Source: Streptomyces europaeiscabiei
GTDB taxonomy: Bacteria; Actinomycetota; Actinomycetes; Streptomycetales; Streptomycetaceae
Length of the DNA: 64,000 bases
Assembly: GCF_036346855.1 (NCBI RefSeq)
Contig: NZ_CP107841.1
Location: 7,196,001-7,260,000 of the forward strand
Reading direction: 5' to 3'
The notes below the pieces were generated by a model. That model did not search any database. It was not told where the DNA came from and saw nothing but the letters and a program-made list of their open reading frames with translations. A program made the position numbers and the translations under genes. This document shows positions 61,764 to 64,000 of this stretch, in pieces. Each line of letters opens with the position of its first letter. Position 1 is the stretch's first letter.

Positions 61764-64000
61764 TCAGCCGATCACCCGGAGCAACAGCACACACCGCGCC
61801 GGCACCGTCACCGCCTCCCCGGCCCGGTGCACCACCCCCGGCCCCTCCACCTGCTCCTCCCGTGACGTGTCGACGACCACCTCGTACCGCTGCGCCCACG
61901 GTGTCCCCGGCAGGACGAAGCTCACCGGGCGGTCGCCGGCGTGCAGGACGGTGAGGAAGCTGTCGTCGACGATCGGGGTGCCCCGGGCGTCGCGGCCGGG
62001 GATGTCGCGTCCGGAGAGGTACATGCCGAGGGTCGCGGCCGGCGCGTACCAGTCCCGTTCGGTCATCTCGGTGCCGCGTGCCGTGAACCAGGCCAGGTCC
62101 CGCAGCCCGTCCGCCGAGTGGGCCCGGCCGGAGAAGAAGGCCCGGCGGCGCAGCACGGGGTGGTCGTGGCGGAGGGCGATCAGGCGGGCCGTCAGGTCGA
62201 AGAGGGCCTTCCAGGCGGGGTCCTCCAGGAGGCTCCAGTCGAGCCAGCTGATCTCGTTGTCCTGGCAGTACGCGTTGTTGTTGCCGCCCTGGGTGCGGCC
62301 CAGCTCGTCCCCGGCGACCAGCATCGGCACGCCCGTGGACAGCAGCAGCGTCGTCAGCAGGTTCCGCAACTGCCGCCGCCGCAGGGCCCGTACACGCTCG
62401 TCGTCCGTCTCGCCCTCGGTACCGCAGTTCCAGGAGCGGTTGTCGTCCGAGCCGTCCCGGTTGCCCTCCCCGTTCGCCTCGTTGTGCTTGCGCTCGTACG
62501 ACACGAGGTCCCGCAGCGTGAAACCGTCGTGCGCGGTGATGAAGTTGACCGACGCGTACGGCCGCCGCCCGCCCCACGCGTACAGGTCGCTCGACCCCGA
62601 CAGCCGGTACCCCAGATCCCGCACATCGGGCAGCGCACCCCGCCAGAAGTCCCGGACGGCGCCCCGGTAGCGGTCGTTCCACTCCGTCCACAGGGGCGGG
62701 AAGGCGCCGACCTGGTAGCCGCCCGAGCCCACGTCCCACGGTTCGGCGATCAGCTTCACCCGCCGCAGCACGGGGTCCTGGGCGATGACGGCGAGAAACG
62801 GGGACAGCATGTCGACGTCGTGCATCGAGCGCGCGAGCGCGGCGGCCAGGTCGAAGCGGAAGCCGTCCACGCCCATCTCCGTCACCCAGTACCGCAGCGA
62901 GTCGGTGATCAGGCGCAGGACATGGGGCTGGACCACGTGCAGGGTGTTCCCGCAGCCCGAGTAGTCCGCGTACCGGCGGGCATCGCTCTGCAGCCGGTAG
63001 TAGCCCCGGTTGTCGATGCCGCGCAGCGACAGGCTCGGGCCGCGCTCGTCGGCCTCGGCCGTGTGGTTGTAGACCACGTCGAGAACGACCTCGATCCCGG
63101 CGGCGTGCAGCGCCCGCACCATCCGCTTGAACTCCCCGACCTGCTGCCCCGTCGTGCCCGACGAGGCGTACGCCGCGTGCGGGGCGAAGTAGCCGATGGA
63201 GTTGTAGCCCCAGTAGTTGCGCATGCCCCGGCGCAGCAGATGGTCCTCGTGGGCGAACTGGTGCACGGGCAGCAGCTCCACCGCCGTCACGCCCAGCTTC
63301 ACCAGGTGCTCGATCGCGGCGGGGTGCGCGAGCCCGGCGTAGGTGCCGCGCAGTTCCTCGGGGATGCCCGGGTGGGTCATGGTGAAGCCGCGTACATGGA
63401 GCTCGTAGATGACCGAGTCCGCCCACGGGGTCTTCGGCCGGCGGTCGTCGGCCCAGTCGTCGTCGTCGTGGACGACGACACCCTTCGGGACGTGCGGCGC
63501 CGAGTCCCGCTCGTCGCGCACGGTGTCCGCGACATGCTGCTCGGGCCAGTCCCGGACATGCGCGTACACCTCAGGCGGCAGTCCGAACTCGCCGTCCACG
63601 GCCCGCGCGTACGGGTCGAGGAGGAGCTTCGCCGGGTTCCAGCGGGCGCCGGTCCACGGGTCCCAGCGGCCGTGCACGCGATAGCCGTACCGCTGCCCGG
63701 GGCGGACGCCGGGCACGAAACCGTGCCAGATCTCATGGGTCAGCTCGGCCAGTCTCAGCCGGGTCTCCTCACCCGCTTCGGAGAACAGGCACAGCTCGAC
63801 GGCCTCCGCCCCGCCCGCCCACAGCGCGAAGTTGGTGCCCGCGACCCCGTCGGGGCCCACCCGGAACCGCGCGCCGAGCGGCGTCGACGCCCCCGGCCAC
63901 ACGGGCCTCGTCTCCGGCGCCGGCTCATCGCGCCGACCGCCGTTCAGCACGGTGGCCGGACGCGCGGCCGGTACCCCGCGCGTCCCCCGCACTTCCTCCT
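61764..64000 (-). CDS. glgX: Glycogen debranching enzyme GlgX, start at or beyond window edge
   Basis: A GH13_11 isoamylase-type enzyme that hydrolyses alpha-1,6 branches. It has an N-terminal CBM48 domain (PLGARFRVGPDGVAGTNFAL), IYELHVRGFTMTHPGIPEEL, NYWGYNSIGYFAPHAAYASS, EVVLDVVYNHTAEADERGPS, the nucleophile Asp in VDGFRFDLAAALARS, the acid Glu in LIAEPWDVGSGGYQVG and NFITAHDGFTLRDLVSYERK. The frame is open to base 64000. GTG 63992 is possible, but AGGAGG sits only 2 nt before it, so the true start probably lies just outside the window. It complements GlgP in glycogen breakdown. Confidence 0.93.
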   Translation of the reverse strand, partial: EEVRGTRGVPAARPATVLNGGRRDEPAPETRPVWPGASTPLGARFRVGPDGVAGTNFALWAGGAEAVELCLFSEAGEETRLRLAELTHEIWHGFVPGVRPGQRYGYRVHGRWDPWTGARWNPAKLLLDPYARAVDGEFGLPPEVYAHVRDWPEQHVADTVRDERDSAPHVPKGVVVHDDDDWADDRRPKTPWADSVIYELHVRGFTMTHPGIPEELRGTYAGLAHPAAIEHLVKLGVTAVELLPVHQFAHEDHLLRRGMRNYWGYNSIGYFAPHAAYASSGTTGQQVGEFKRMVRALHAAGIEVVLDVVYNHTAEADERGPSLSLRGIDNRGYYRLQSDARRYADYSGCGNTLHVVQPHVLRLITDSLRYWVTEMGVDGFRFDLAAALARSMHDVDMLSPFLAVIAQDPVLRRVKLIAEPWDVGSGGYQVGAFPPLWTEWNDRYRGAVRDFWRGALPDVRDLGYRLSGSSDLYAWGGRRPYASVNFITAHDGFTLRDLVSYERKHNEANGEGNRDGSDDNRSWNCGTEGETDDERVRALRRRQLRNLLTTLLLSTGVPMLVAGDELGRTQGGNNNAYCQDNEISWLDWSLLEDPAWKALFDLTARLIALRHDHPVLRRRAFFSGRAHSADGLRDLAWFTARGTEMTERDWYAPAATLGMYLSGRDIPGRDARGTPIVDDSFLTVLHAGDRPVSFVLPGTPWAQRYEVVVDTSREEQVEGPGVVHRAGEAVTVPARCVLLLRVIG

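Overview
The window is high-GC actinobacterial chromosome and reads as Streptomyces. The grounds are strong G/C bias at third codon positions, many GTG starts, four-base ATGA or GTGA gene overlaps, and several lineage-typical families (DUF6230/DUF6114, three AIM24 paralogues in a row, GlgE-pathway genes, a conservon-type P450, a CslA/GlxA pair). The gene content is core or near-core rather than island-like. I see no rRNA, tRNA, CRISPR, insertion sequence or prophage.

Layout. 1-2.3 kb: three AIM24-family genes on the minus strand (the last cut by the window edge), then a DUF3817 membrane protein and a thiamine-binding MTH1187-family protein. 2.6-6.4 kb: cslA-glxA, a cellulose-synthase-like glycosyltransferase and a radical copper oxidase. 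6.5-10.7 kb: MarR regulator, a frameshifted small secreted-protein relic, a second DUF3817 gene, the isobutyryl-CoA mutase large subunit icmA, and a TetR regulator. 10.8-15.3 kb: thioredoxin-TPR chaperone, then DUF6230, DUF6114 and an Asp/Ser-rich exported protein. 15.4-21.7 kb: pyk, ackA and pta on the minus strand, with pfkA divergent. 21.8-28.1 kb: an XRE-type regulator, a PPOX-class flavin/F420 protein, a CitA/DcuS-type two-component system and the dicarboxylate carrier dctA. 28.1-33.1 kb: MerR regulator with thioredoxin, a HelD/HelR-type RNA polymerase motor, and a P450. 33.4-46.7 kb: the maltose-1-phosphate route (glgE-treS-pep2-glgB), a subtilase and glgP. 46.9-53.1 kb: DUF1990, two tandem M4 metallopeptidases and an anchored protein of unknown function. 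53.3-60.8 kb: two pairs of half-size ABC exporters. 61-64 kb: a sulfatase relic and glgX, cut by the window edge.

How it fits together. The right half holds most of an alpha-glucan/trehalose economy. TreS interconverts trehalose and maltose, Pep2 phosphorylates maltose, GlgE polymerises maltose-1-phosphate and GlgB branches the product. GlgP and GlgX degrade it. The pfkA, pyk, pta and ackA genes handle glycolytic flux and acetate overflow, and the dicarboxylate sensor and carrier handle organic acids.

The most unusual sequence is non-coding. Between the sensor kinase and dctA lies an array of about 16 short inverted repeats at roughly 22-23 bp spacing. Their two arms change together from unit to unit (GGGAGCC/GGCTCCC, GGAAGCC/GGCTTCC, GGGAACC/GGTTCCC, GGGAGA/TCTCCC). 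Twin terminator hairpins with the same loop but different stems follow dctA. Other points worth a look are a GlgB with a Lys/Ala-rich histone-H1-like N-terminal extension of about 380 residues, an ABC pair whose two nucleotide-binding domains are degenerate in exactly complementary motifs, a P450 lacking the ExxR motif, and several strong unassigned operators.
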